DNA of 10,105 nt from Euperipatoides rowelli (GCA_003024985.2 PXIH01S0052042.1); one strand, 5' to 3'; shown: positions 1 through 6,545, counted from the first letter of the stretch. Notes: generated from the sequence alone by a model not told the origin. A program made the numbers and translations.

Positions 1-110
1 ACTCCTTTTTGAAATCTGTTTTCACCCATGTGTTGGGCATCGTTAGCCTACCTTAAGTTCTAAATTTCGTGGGAAAATCTTCAGGAACAACACCATAATC
101 AAATCTAGAA

Positions 111-133
111 ATTTTCTGTTTAACACAGAAAAT
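111..133. repeat. Perfect inverted repeat, 9-bp arms
   Basis: The arms attttctgt (111-119) and acagaaaat (125-133) are perfectly complementary around a 5-base loop. The segment could fold as a hairpin in RNA or single-stranded DNA. It lies just upstream of a stronger hairpin at 149-174. Bases 121-127 (taacaca) can instead pair with 183-189 (tgtgtta), which would enclose the stronger hairpin, so the two folds compete. The role is unknown; it may belong to the 5' UTR of LINE-A or to a separate small element. Confidence 0.6.
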
Positions 134-148
134 ATGGACAAGACATAA

Positions 149-174
149 TATAAGGCAACTAATGTTGCCTTATA
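149..174. repeat. Perfect inverted repeat, 11-bp arms and 4-base loop
   Basis: The arms tataaggcaac (149-159) and gttgccttata (164-174) are perfect reverse complements separated by taat. This is the strongest local palindrome in the first 400 bases and contains a GC-richer core (ggcaac/gttgcc) in AT-rich surroundings. It could be the middle of a small foldback element or an RNA hairpin in a LINE leader. No terminal inverted repeats with flanking duplications were found around it, so the class is open. Confidence 0.65.
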
Positions 175-253
175 AAAAGTTTTGTGTTATTATTATCAGA
201 TTTTCAGAGAAGACCGTTCTTCAAAATAATAAAATAGGTGGTTGACTTAAGTG

Positions 254-284
254 ACACCTGGCGGACTCTTCGAACTTCAGGTGT
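254..284. repeat. Inverted repeat, 7-bp arms
   Basis: acacctg (254-260) pairs perfectly with caggtgt (278-284) around a 17-base loop containing cggactcttcgaa. The block at about 250-290 is less AT-rich than its flanks. It sits about 160 bases before the first reading frame assigned to LINE-A, so it could be part of that element's 5' UTR. The function is unknown. Confidence 0.45.
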
Positions 285-443
285 TTGTCTCTTGTAAAGT
301 ATATTTGTTTTATATGGTTTTTATTTAGAATTTTTATTTTATTTAATGATATAACTTTATTTAAGTACATCATCTTATGTGTGGCTGTTTTATATTTGAT
401 TTACATTTGATTTAGTAAACCTGTTATTCATGTTTTTTCAAAA
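285..443. other. AT-rich leader without recognisable features
   Basis: This stretch is rich in T and A with no open frame of note, no tRNA boxes and no clear repeat. By position it is the likely 5' UTR of the plus-strand LINE-A, but the 5' end of that element could not be located. No convincing target-site duplication was found. Confidence 0.35.
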
Positions 444-710
444 TTGTCTCATATGTTGCTATTCAAGGATTCTTTAATAATCATCATGTTACCCAGACTC
501 CTTCTATTTGTATCATCTAGTGCTACTGTTCAGGCCTTGTTCAATTTACTTTTGGTTATTATATTTATAGCACAAACGGATAAACCTGTTGCCATCCAGA
601 TGGTGAGTCTTTATAAGGACAATATTATCAATAACTTTAGAAAATTTGAGTCTCTTCTCATGCCAGAGTCTATTGATTTTGTAGTTACCAACGAAAATTT
701 TAAATTATAA
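444..710 (+). pseudogene. Probable N-terminal part of LINE-A ORF1 (decayed)
   Basis: This is an 88-residue open frame. Its first half is hydrophobic and low in information. The second half (about residues 45-88, with KDNIINNFRKFESLLMPES and then VVTNENFKL) reads like charged, folded-protein sequence. It lies directly before the recognisable zinc-knuckle part of ORF1 and ends in a stop, after which the coding signal resumes in another frame near 717-734. That pattern fits a frameshifted ORF1. In Tx1-like elements this position would hold an RRM-like or nucleic-acid-binding domain, but I see no motif that proves it. The ATG at 444 is simply the first in frame and may not be the original start. 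Confidence 0.35.
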
Positions 711-733
711 CGGTTTTCGTTGCAGATGCTATT

Positions 734-1138
734 ATGAATTCCAATATAGTAAATTTTTTGATACTGTGGATGTCTTTGTGTATTGTTTTAGCAGAGCTGG
801 CTGATATTTTGGCAGACTATGGAGCTATTGTAAATATGAGGCCTACGCAGAGGACACTGGCCGAAGATGTGTTTTTCGACACTACGCCAGTCTATGACAC
901 ATTTATTCTTAGGGAGGGAATGAACTTTACTAATCTTCCTTATTTGATAAAGTCAAAGTTGGACCTGTGCGGGAGAGTAAGCTCCTCACATTGCCCGCGG
1001 GCCTGTTTCCGTTGTAAGGAGATTGGACATAATATTAAGGAGTGTCCGGTAAGAAAATATCCTATTTGCAATTCTGTACTTTGGGTTGGGCCGGATGTTA
1101 AACATGTTTGTTCCAAGTCCTATAGTCAGGTGGTCTAG
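734..1138 (+). pseudogene. LINE-A ORF1 C-terminal part with CCHC zinc knuckle (gag-like nucleic-acid-binding protein)
   Basis: This 134-residue frame carries a canonical retroelement zinc knuckle, CX2CX4HX4C, at C91, C94, H99 and C104 (CFRCKEIGHNIKEC, bases 1004-1045). A second knuckle seems damaged: C112 and C126 remain, with H124, but the expected second cysteine is absent. The tail SKSYSQVV resembles the post-knuckle end seen in Tx1-type ORF1 proteins. Upstream, ELADILADYGAIVNM (about residues 21-35) looks like an RRM-type helix and strand. ORF1 proteins of L1/Tx1-group LINEs bind element RNA and chaperone target-primed reverse transcription. The protein is unlikely to be functional because its start is lost, its second knuckle is broken and it lies out of frame with the upstream part. 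Confidence 0.7.
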
Positions 1139-1222
1139 TAGAGCATAAATTAGGATGTGTAGGGATTACCTAATCTTTCTTTATGTGATGGGAATCAGGC
1201 TGTGAGTCAGGGTGGATCATAA

Positions 1223-1411
1223 GACCTATATATCTCACAGCCCACTCCGGCTGGACATTTGTCTATTTTGTCTGAGAGGTCAGTAAAGCAGGGTTCAATT
1301 CTGAGTGGCCCACTCACTGTCATTGATCCGACTCAATTTCTAATTTCTCTTCAGATATCTCTCATGTTACAAAATCTGAAATGGACTTTTCTTCGAATCT
1401 TAAGGTTTTGA
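1223..1411 (+). pseudogene. Possible C-terminal remnant of LINE-A ORF1
   Basis: After the stop at 1136-1138 an open stretch of 62 codons runs from 1223 to a tga at 1409-1411, without an ATG at its start. It is moderately polar (around QPTPAGHLSILSERSVKQGS) and less AT-rich than the DNA around it. This would fit the low-complexity, Pro/Ser-rich tail of an ORF1 after the zinc knuckles, with frameshifts in between. There is no domain match, and chance openness is possible. Confidence 0.3.
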
Positions 1412-1720
1412 AGGATTCTGTAAAAAGCTAGAGATTGACAATGTTTGAACTAATTATAGTGCTTTATTGGTTTTATAGAACTCTGAACTTTTATAGTATT
1501 TTATGTGCATTTATATTATTTGATTAGATGTGGGTTTTGTTGGAGGGGGGAGCACTAATAGGGGTTTCAGTTTTTGTTCATTTTAATGAGTTTTCATGAT
1601 TTCTGGGGAGTTTTTATGATTTCTGGGCTATTTTTTTTTTGTTTGTTTTTTTTTCTACTGTATGCATTGTATTGTTTTGATGCTGTGTTTTTTTTTTTTT
1701 TTTTAATAGCTTAAACTTTT
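1412..1720 (+). other. LINE-A inter-ORF spacer, T-rich
   Basis: This spacer between ORF1 and ORF2 is very T-rich, with runs of 10 T at 1631-1640 and 17 T at 1688-1704 and a G-run at 1543-1550. It contains a 20-bp tandem duplication at 1588-1627. A spacer or overlap between ORFs is normal for two-ORF LINEs; here it is about 300 bases if the weak ORF1 tail is real. No gene is seen in it. Confidence 0.5.
1588..1627 (+). repeat. 20-bp tandem duplication
   Basis: Two adjacent 20-base units, 1588-1607 and 1608-1627, differ at one position (gagttttcatgatttctggg and gagtttttatgatttctggg). The array lies in the LINE-A inter-ORF spacer. It is probably replication slippage, although short tandem units also occur naturally in LINE UTRs. 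Confidence 0.8.
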
Positions 1721-1981
1721 ATGGCTCATTTAACAAGGAGTATGAACATATTGTGGTTAAATATACAAGGTTTCAATGTTAAGCAAAAGCAAAAGTTGTT
1801 GAAAGCTTTTTTACTCTTTCATGATATTGATGTGTGTTTCCTTCAGGAGACTAAGCTGAATAATGGGGGTGGGGGATGGGTAAATAAAGTTTTTTTTTAT
1901 GATTTTATAATGTATTTCAAGGAAATGCACCAAGGCTTGCCAAGGAGTTATGGTCATGATTTCAAAGAGATTTGTCAATAG
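1721..1981 (+). pseudogene. LINE-A ORF2, N-terminal APE-type endonuclease segment
   Basis: An ATG at 1721, just after the T-rich spacer, opens an 86-residue frame beginning MAHLTRSMNILWLNIQGFN. It matches the start of APE-like endonucleases of non-LTR retrotransposons. N14 in WLNIQGF is the first metal-site asparagine, and E43 in CFLQETKL is the catalytic glutamate. The endonuclease would nick target DNA to prime reverse transcription. The good fit to the usual first residues of ORF2 supports this start. After about residue 60 the frame loses similarity and stops at 1979-1981, while the domain continues in another frame from about 1972. Confidence 0.8.
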
Positions 1982-2199
1982 CAAAGGCTACATCAAGATA
2001 TATTGTGCTGTGGATGGTGTATGATGTGAATCAACTTATAATGATGAACTACTATGGCCCAAGTCAGTGTGTAATCAATAGGGATATATTTTCTGAAATG
2101 ATTTCACATTTCCCAGTAAGGAGAGATTACATCGTCTTGGACAGTAATTTTAATATACTCTCAGTTGTGTCAGGATCAGTTTTTCATTGTGGTCTTTAA
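1972..2199 (+). pseudogene. LINE-A ORF2, central endonuclease segment (frameshifted)
   Basis: This 75-residue frame continues the APE-type endonuclease. MMNYYGPSQ (about residues 24-32) corresponds to the usual NLYGPN strand and loop. YIVLDSNFNIL (about 53-63) corresponds to the conserved GGDFN motif. In this copy the catalytic aspartate position reads Asn59 and the glycines are lost, so the nuclease would be dead even if the frames were joined. It overlaps the preceding segment by ten bases in a different frame, indicating an indel near 1930-1980. Confidence 0.7.
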
Positions 2200-2465
2200 C
2201 AGATTATCCATGGTTTATGTGTAGCTTTGCATGGTAGGGAAACCTTACCGATGCATCTCTCCCAGGCTTCTTATTTTTATCTAAAGGCTGGGTCGATAGA
2301 AATTATTTTAATATTCATTTTACCACATTTACTGACCATGCAGCATTAGTTCTAAACATTTGGACCATTGCTTTCTCGGCAGGTACCTCTTTATGTCATA
2401 TTACAGCGGCATCTCTTTATTGCTCCTATCCTTAGTTTTGATCCTTTGTTTTTATCAATGTTTAT
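2200..2465 (+). pseudogene. LINE-A ORF2, C-terminal endonuclease remnant
   Basis: No long frame is open here, but bases 2286-2354 read GWVDRNYFNIHF followed by TFTDHAALVL. This corresponds to the SRIDRIYVS and SDHxPV motifs that close APE-type endonuclease domains: the catalytic D-H pair is present as TDH, with the histidine codon at 2337-2339. It is in the same frame as the next open segment (2466 onward). The bases between 2200 and 2285 include an in-frame stop and a shift. Confidence 0.6.
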
Positions 2466-3257
2466 ATGGATGCCCTTGAGTTGCTTTTCCAAAATTATAT
2501 TGACAATTATTATAAATTTAAATTACGTTTTGTAAACAAGCTTATGTACTTCAGTCATTATGCTAAGTATGCGGAAAGTCAGAGATCAACAGATTTATGG
2601 GATATAAAGAAGGCAATGAAAAACATTGATGGTACACACATACCGTTTTATCAAAAATGTCAGAAGGAGCATAACATGTTATTGCAACATCAGTTTTCCA
2701 AGAAGGTTTGTCTTTTGATGAAAAAGATTGTAGCCACGAGGCAGAAGATATCTGCTCTTACCACTTCCATGCTGTTTAAAAAGATTCCTTCATCCCTGGT
2801 GGCTTTATTTTTTGACTATCAAGAAAATTTAACTGGTCTTCTGATGGTTAACCACATTTATCAAAACTTTGCACATGTTTTTGATCTGTTTTGTGTTTGT
2901 CACATTGATTATTGTAGGAAAGTTGTTTTACCTATCCATGACCTCATTGATATCCAGAATAATTTTGAAATTAATGTGAGGAACATCAAGGAGGCCATGT
3001 CTCAACTTAATGTGCATAGTTCACTGGTGGCAGATTTGCTGACGGTTCGGCTTTTTTTACTTTTTGACCACATTTTCATCCCTAATTTGGTTCTTATTTA
3101 TAATGAATGGTTGTCTCAGCCATATACAGACATGCCTATTATGCACTCCAACTTACTCTTACACCGGAAGAGGGATGTCAATCCTGATGCAGGGCTCACC
3201 TTGGCATTTACATGTCCTATTAACGTGCAGGACATAGACTCCAAGATATTTTGCTAG
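2466..3257 (+). pseudogene. LINE-A ORF2, linker and RT N-terminal region
   Basis: This is the longest open frame in the window (263 residues). Residues 1-165 are the helical, lysine-rich linker that joins endonuclease and RT in LINEs. From about 168 it matches the start of the RT domain. VRNIKEAMSQLNVHSSLVAD (171-190) is the equivalent of the 'EV..AI..L...SPGPDGL' block, with its glycines lost. LLHRKRDV (231-238) and the following PINVQDIDSKI (251-261) are the equivalents of 'LLxKKGD' and 'PISLLNVDYKI'. The stop at 3255-3257 falls inside this last block, and the reading resumes one frame over at 3256. Confidence 0.75.
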
Positions 3258-3483
3258 GATTCTAAACAATAGGTTGAATCATCTTTTGCCCTCCACTCTC
3301 TCTCCTTTCCATTTTGGAATAAAGATGAAGACTATTCATACTCCTATTAATGTTCTACAACAGGCCCTCTTTTTTGTGAAGAAACATAGGATGATGGACG
3401 TTGACATATTTTTTGCAGATATTAGCAAGGCCTTTGAATTTGTAAGCCACAAATTTTTGTTAGACCACATTATTCATATTTAG
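3256..3483 (+). pseudogene. LINE-A ORF2, RT palm with motif A
   Basis: From 3256 the frame reads RILNNRLNHLLPS, the usual 'A.RL...L..LI' helix of LINE RTs. Then SPFHFGIKMKT gives the 'Q.GF..GR.' block, and FFADISKAFEFVSHKFL gives motif A with the catalytic aspartate codon at 3418-3420. Motif A normally reads DxxKAFDxVxH, so the match is close. The frame ends at a tag (3481-3483) just after motif A. The conserved start of this segment precedes the first ATG at 3274, so the ATG is not biological. Confidence 0.8.
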
Positions 3484-3586
3484 GCTGCTCCTCGTTGTCA
3501 CATGGAATTATTAATTATTTTTGGAATAAATATGTTTCCGTAAAATACCAAAGTCGTTTGAATTATTCCATTTCTGTGAAAAGAGG

Positions 3587-3678
3587 ATCATACAGGCATC
3601 CCCCTTAAGCACAAATTTGTTCACAGTTTATTTGGATAGTCTTATTGTAAGCTTATATAATTTGGACATTGGAGTATG
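3587..3678 (+). pseudogene. LINE-A ORF2, RT motif B remnant
   Basis: A 30-codon stretch reads IIQASPLSTNLFTVYLDSLI and continues VSLYNLDIG. This corresponds to RT motif B, usually 'RQGCPLSPLLFxLYLDPL', with RQGC degraded to IQAS while PLS, the LF pair and YLD are kept. It is in a different frame from motif A (3256-3483). Together with the surrounding order A, B, C this confirms one decayed RT domain. Bases 3484-3586 are out-of-frame RT sequence. Confidence 0.65.
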
Positions 3679-3695
3679 GATAGTGGATACCCACT

Positions 3696-3878
3696 TTGGA
3701 TGCTATGGTTACCGTCATGTCATACGTTGATGATGTTACAGTTTTTGCAAGTGGTCAATATAATATGCCAAGAATGTTTGAACTTTTGCATGCCTTTTCT
3801 TCTCAAACTGGATCTGTTTTTAACCCACTCAAGATGCATGTATGGTACCCATTTGATAAAAGCATAGACCACCGATAA
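3696..3878 (+). pseudogene. LINE-A ORF2, RT motif C (YVDD) segment
   Basis: The frame reads VMSYVDDVTVFAS, the RT active-site box (motif C) with both catalytic aspartates kept in YVDD at bases 3723-3734. LINE RTs usually have YADD or FADD at this place, and Tx1-type elements commonly have 'YADDVTVF', which this follows closely. About 30 residues later NPLKMHVW fits motif D ('N..KS...'). The first codon at 3696 is ttg, in the middle of the domain, so no start is implied. The overlapping frame at 3676-3867 is a shadow. Confidence 0.8.
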
Positions 3879-4184
3879 AATGTTGCTTTTCCTCAAACTT
3901 TTTTAGGCATTCTTTAGCCATTTGGGGAATTATGGTTAAGTGCACACTGCAGGAGCAGATTCTTTCATGCTTTCTACAAACACAGTGAGCACTGTTGGGA
4001 AAGCCTTTTTCATTATCGACAAAAGTTAGGATTATATTTTTCCCCTAGCATTTTATTATGTACCACATGTTGCTTTTAAAAAGACTTTTGTTAACCGGTT
4101 ATACACAATTGTGCACAGGATTTTGTAGGGATGAGGCTTGTCCACATCTCCAGGTGACACCTTTGTCTTTCTGTTAAGCTTGGG
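3879..4184 (+). pseudogene. LINE-A ORF2, thumb/connection region, frames broken
   Basis: No open frame longer than a few dozen codons remains. Short coding-like pieces such as FLGIL near 3900 match the 'LGV.FG' block that follows motif D in LINE RTs, scattered over all three frames. The stretch links the motif C segment and the next recognisable segment, so it is read as heavily mutated ORF2. Confidence 0.5.
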
Positions 4185-4345
4185 GTGCATAATTTCCACA
4201 GGTTAGAATCGGTTATTCGGGCCAACCATTTTATTTCCTACATTTGTTATGCCCGATATTTGAATGATGTTCTGCATATTGTGCCGACTCATACTCTGCC
4301 ACCATATCAGGATGAGCCAATTTTTCTGGGACATTTGTGGCGGAC
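4185..4345 (+). pseudogene. LINE-A ORF2, C-terminal region part 1
   Basis: The frame reads HNFHRLESVIRANHFISYIC and then a coding-like stretch ending in FLGHLWRTFL. Helical segments of this kind follow the RT thumb in L1/Tx1-group ORF2 proteins ('GGL.LP....R...L...'). The open frame continues to 4550, but beyond about 4345 the coding signal moves to another frame starting near 4337, so the rest of this frame is a shadow. Confidence 0.5.
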
Positions 4346-4807
4346 CTTCCTTGTTTGGCAGATTCCCTTGACTTTTGCAATACTGGCAAGTTCACTCATC
4401 GGTTATACTCAGTTTACTTGGATAGTGACTATGTGCCTGCTCTTATTCAAAGACTTATTGTTCCATACTATAAACATTTTAGGAAGTATTATTTTGCTGC
4501 CAACCTATATGATTTTACCTTCAGGATTTTTACTCATTCTGTATGTATGAGGGATGTCTTGATTATGCATTTCTCTTTTAAACTTGATCGTCAGTGTCAA
4601 TTGTGTAATCACCAAGAGACTTTGCAACATTTGCTGACCGAATGTCAGCATTTTCATGAGGCCTGGAGGAGTGATTCCTAATTTTTTGCTTTTGACTTTT
4701 TTTCAAGACCACTGTATGATGTGCTTTCGGATCTTCTATTGCATAAAAGCTATATGATGGTTGGTATTCTTTTCATTTTGGAAAGTAAGGAACCTCAGAA
4801 TCATTGA
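4337..4807 (+). pseudogene. LINE-A ORF2, C-terminal region with CX2CX7HX4C zinc finger
   Basis: A 114-residue frame contains C87, C90, H98 and C103 (CQLCNHQETLQHLLTEC), the cysteine-histidine motif at the C-terminus of L1 and Tx1-group ORF2 proteins. Before it, LYDFTFRIFTHSVCMRDVL (about residues 57-75) corresponds to the helix that normally carries 'W.....L.T...L'. An in-frame taa at 4679-4681 interrupts the frame, but the same frame stays open for 41 more codons (around FFSRPLYDVLSDLLLHKSYM) to a tga at 4805-4807, probably the original end of ORF2 or close to it. This finger argues for the L1/Tx1 group rather than CR1. Confidence 0.75.
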
Positions 4808-5179
4808 GAGTGTCCACATGCGGTCATGACCTTATTTGTTACTCCAGTTTTCTGATTTGGTTAAAAAGGATTCTTTAGCCTTTTGCAGTCTTTGAGTGAA
4901 AGTGGATTAAACCAGCCTTGCAGGAATTTTTGATTTTTTTCTGAGGGAGGTAGTTATGATAGAGTAGGAATTTCTGGTCTGTTTCCTTCTTTTATTTGGT
5001 TGATTGCATCATTTACTTTATGTAAGCCCATGCCATATTTTGATTAGTGGGTTTAACAACCCTTTTTGCTAAGTCTTTCTATTTTTTGAATGGGCCTTGT
5101 AACTATGTCTCTCACAGTTATGAGGAGTACATTTGAATTTTAATGTATTTATTTTTTTGTTGAATAAAAGTTTAATGGG

Positions 5180-5204
5180 GACATTTATTTTGAGAATAAA
5201 TGTC
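5180..5204 (+). repeat. Perfect hairpin, 10-bp arms, in LINE-A 3' UTR
   Basis: gacatttatt (5180-5189) pairs with aataaatgtc (5195-5204) around the 5-base loop ttgag. Several LINE families have a 3'-UTR stem-loop recognised by their own RT, and the location would suit that role. The sequence shows only the inverted repeat; recognition is inference. Confidence 0.7.
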
Positions 5205-5240
5205 ACCATATGTGAAAGTTTCCAGTTTGTAATAACTTTG

Positions 5241-5256
5241 AACAATTCTCATTGTT
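5241..5256 (+). repeat. Small perfect hairpin, 6-bp arms
   Basis: aacaat (5241-5246) pairs with attgtt (5251-5256) around tctc. It lies 36 bases after the 10-bp hairpin and may form the tip of a longer imperfect stem made by about 5213-5226 and 5261-5275. The pairing is AT-rich, so the hairpin could be chance taken alone. Confidence 0.45.
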
Positions 5257-5433
5257 AATAAAACCAGGAAATTTTACTTATTTTTATTTTGTGTTTGATG
5301 ATATTGGCCTAATGATTTTTCCTTCTCACATTCTGAATATTTTTGGGTATTTTGCTGTATTGTTACTTATCTTGTATTATATTGCAAAGAAAACTTAGAT
5401 CTAAATGGAATTCGTTTCATACTGAGATACTGG

Positions 5434-5930
5434 CTGACTCAAAATGAGTTATGCACAGTGTATAATGCAATCATCGAACTACTGTATGGGGCTTTTGCAG
5501 CCCAAGATTATTCATAAACTACAAAGTTTTAAACTCTAGGGCTAGAGTCATTGTTAATGACCTAGAAGATATAGTGCTACTGGAGATTTGAATTTATTAG
5601 GTTGGGCTTCTTTGATCTGAAGAGAAATTTGCATATGGGCATCTTAATTTTAAAATGTATAAATGGTCATGCACCTGGGACATTAGTTGATTTGATAAAA
5701 AAAACATGTGATATACAACTTAATTATAATACACTTCAGAGTCACGTGGGAATTTATGTATTCATCAAAGAAACTCTAAATTAGGTAGCAAATCATTTTT
5801 GCATATTGTACCCAAAAACAGGAATGATATCACAAGTGTTATTTGCTCTTTACCAACCGTTAGCTATTTTATACAAAACTATTCTAAATTTATTTTTGAG
5901 CTTCATAAGATCTTGAAATTTCTGATTATT
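5434..5930 (+). pseudogene. LINE-B: C-terminal RT fragment of a CR1/L2/Jockey-like LINE
   Basis: A different, 5'-truncated LINE starts here. Its pieces follow the standard order of the region after the RT core in CR1/L2/Jockey-type ORF2, across frameshifts. 5434-5514 reads LTQNELCTVYNAIIELLYG (usual 'LKLIYNSLIxPxxxY'). 5538-5588 reads RARVIVNDLEDI (usual 'QNRAARxIxG'). 5588-5617 reads LNLLGWASLI. 5602-5784 has KRNLHMGILILKCINGHAP (usual 'RRxxHxxxLMFKxxNGLAP') and ends with VFIKETLN. A shift then gives KLGSKSFLHI (usual 'GKRSFSYxGA'), and TVSYFIQNYSKFI near 5858-5900 stands for the closing 'SxxSFKxxLKxxL'. At least four frame breaks make it dead. The catalytic palm is absent. Confidence 0.7.
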
Positions 5931-5977
5931 TTTTTTAATATTTCATTTTTGTTTAATTGTTTCATGTGTGTTTATAA

Positions 5978-6172
5978 TTTTGTAATAACATTTTTTTTTT
6001 ATTAAACAATATTTTATTGACCTAAGGGAATGGAGATCAAGTGGTTCGCTCTATGGCAGGAATCTGTAGTAAATTAATCTGACCCATNCATTTCAACAAA
6101 CTGTTTATAGCAGTTATCAATACCTACTAGGATTAAAATGGACGGATTATACACTTTTGTAATAACATTTTT
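5978..6172 (-). mobile_element. Small retroposed insert with poly(A)-like tail and perfect 18-bp target-site duplication
   Basis: ttttgtaataacattttt occurs at 5978-5995 and again, identically, at 6155-6172. Between them lies about 159 bp. Read on the minus strand it begins near 6154 and ends in aataaaatattgtttaat followed by the A-run that is T5991-6000 on the plus strand. An AATAAA-like signal shortly before an A-tail, with a flanking direct repeat, is the signature of LINE-driven retroposition of a SINE or a 5'-truncated mRNA. It has landed in the tail of LINE-B. The insert is less AT-rich (gagcgaaccacttgatctcc, minus strand) than its surroundings. I recognise neither a gene nor tRNA boxes in it. 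Position 6088 is an undetermined base (n). The outer T residues of the repeat may partly belong to the tail. Confidence 0.65.
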
Positions 6173-6290
6173 ATTTTATTTATTTTTTTCAACTTTTTTT
6201 ATCTATTTACAATAGACTATGGGTCTGGAAGACAATTACTGTGAAGATCCCTTGATCGCTTACAAACTAAACTAAACTGTATAATTATAT
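6173..6290. other. T-rich stretch, probable end of LINE-B
   Basis: If the retroposed insert is removed, this sequence follows LINE-B directly. It contains a small stem, gtct/agac, at 6212-6222 (gtctggaagac) after a T-rich tract, which is a common arrangement near LINE 3' ends. No tandem tail was identified, so the end point of LINE-B is uncertain. Confidence 0.35.
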
Positions 6291-6545
6291 GTTTTAGAAT
6301 AACTAACTGTAAGTCTATTGGATCTCATCCTGTACTTGATTAGTTGTGATATAGTATCTCATATTTTTTTAAAAATTACCCATGGTTCCCTAATGTCTAT
6401 TTATAAGGCCACTTCAAACCCATAAAAAAAAATTTATGTATTAAACATTATAGTGTAGTTCTTCTTAAATATATAAGAACTGGCATAATAGCTCAGTTGG
6501 TAGAGTTATGTGCTATAATTGCTTGTTGCTGATTTGACACGGGCT
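6291..6545. repeat. Interspersed repeat, copy 1 (contains tRNA-like module)
   Basis: This matches 8209-8440 in direct orientation. The first 36 bases (6291-6326 against 8209-8244) differ at four positions. Other shared blocks are tgtacttgatt (6331 and 8285 onward), ataaggccacttcaaacc (6403 and 8366 onward), a following A-run and a weaker attaa-aca block near 6440. The 10-mer gatttgacac (6531 and 8429) is also shared. Copy 1 lacks about 40 bases present in copy 2 (8245-8284) but has about 70-75 extra bases (about 6458-6530) carrying the tRNA-like A box. The family is not recognised, and the outer boundaries are uncertain. Confidence 0.6.

Larger units (their letters stand above)
4808..5280 (+). 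other. Probable 3' UTR of LINE-A
   Basis: After the last ORF2 stop the sequence is T-rich with no usable frame. It contains two perfect hairpins (5180-5204 and 5241-5256). An imperfect pairing of about 5213-5226 with 5261-5275 could enclose the second one. An AATAAA-like aataaaa lies at 5258-5263. The exact 3' end is not visible: no poly(A) or tandem tail and no clear target-site duplication was found. Another LINE remnant begins by 5434. Confidence 0.45.

Noticed and set aside
3676-3867. A second open frame over RT motif C
   Set aside because: It is the out-of-frame shadow of the YVDD-bearing frame and contains no motif.
4346-4550. Continuation of the 4185 frame as a membrane protein
   Set aside because: It is hydrophobic only because it is the shifted reading of the T-rich ORF2 C-terminal region; the zinc finger frame is the real one.
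4808-5179. Further coding sequence after ORF2
   Set aside because: Short coding-like snippets exist, but stops are frequent in all frames and no motif is recognisable; treated as 3' UTR.
100-5280. gaaatttt near 108 and near 5269 as a LINE-A target-site duplication
   Set aside because: It is only eight AT-rich bases with no fit to the element ends; expected by chance in this composition.
5799-6005. A 68-codon open frame as an independent membrane protein
   Set aside because: Its start is the frameshifted end of LINE-B (SLPTVSYFIQNYSKF region) and the rest is Phe/Ile-rich translation of poly-T-rich UTR and of the retroposon tail.
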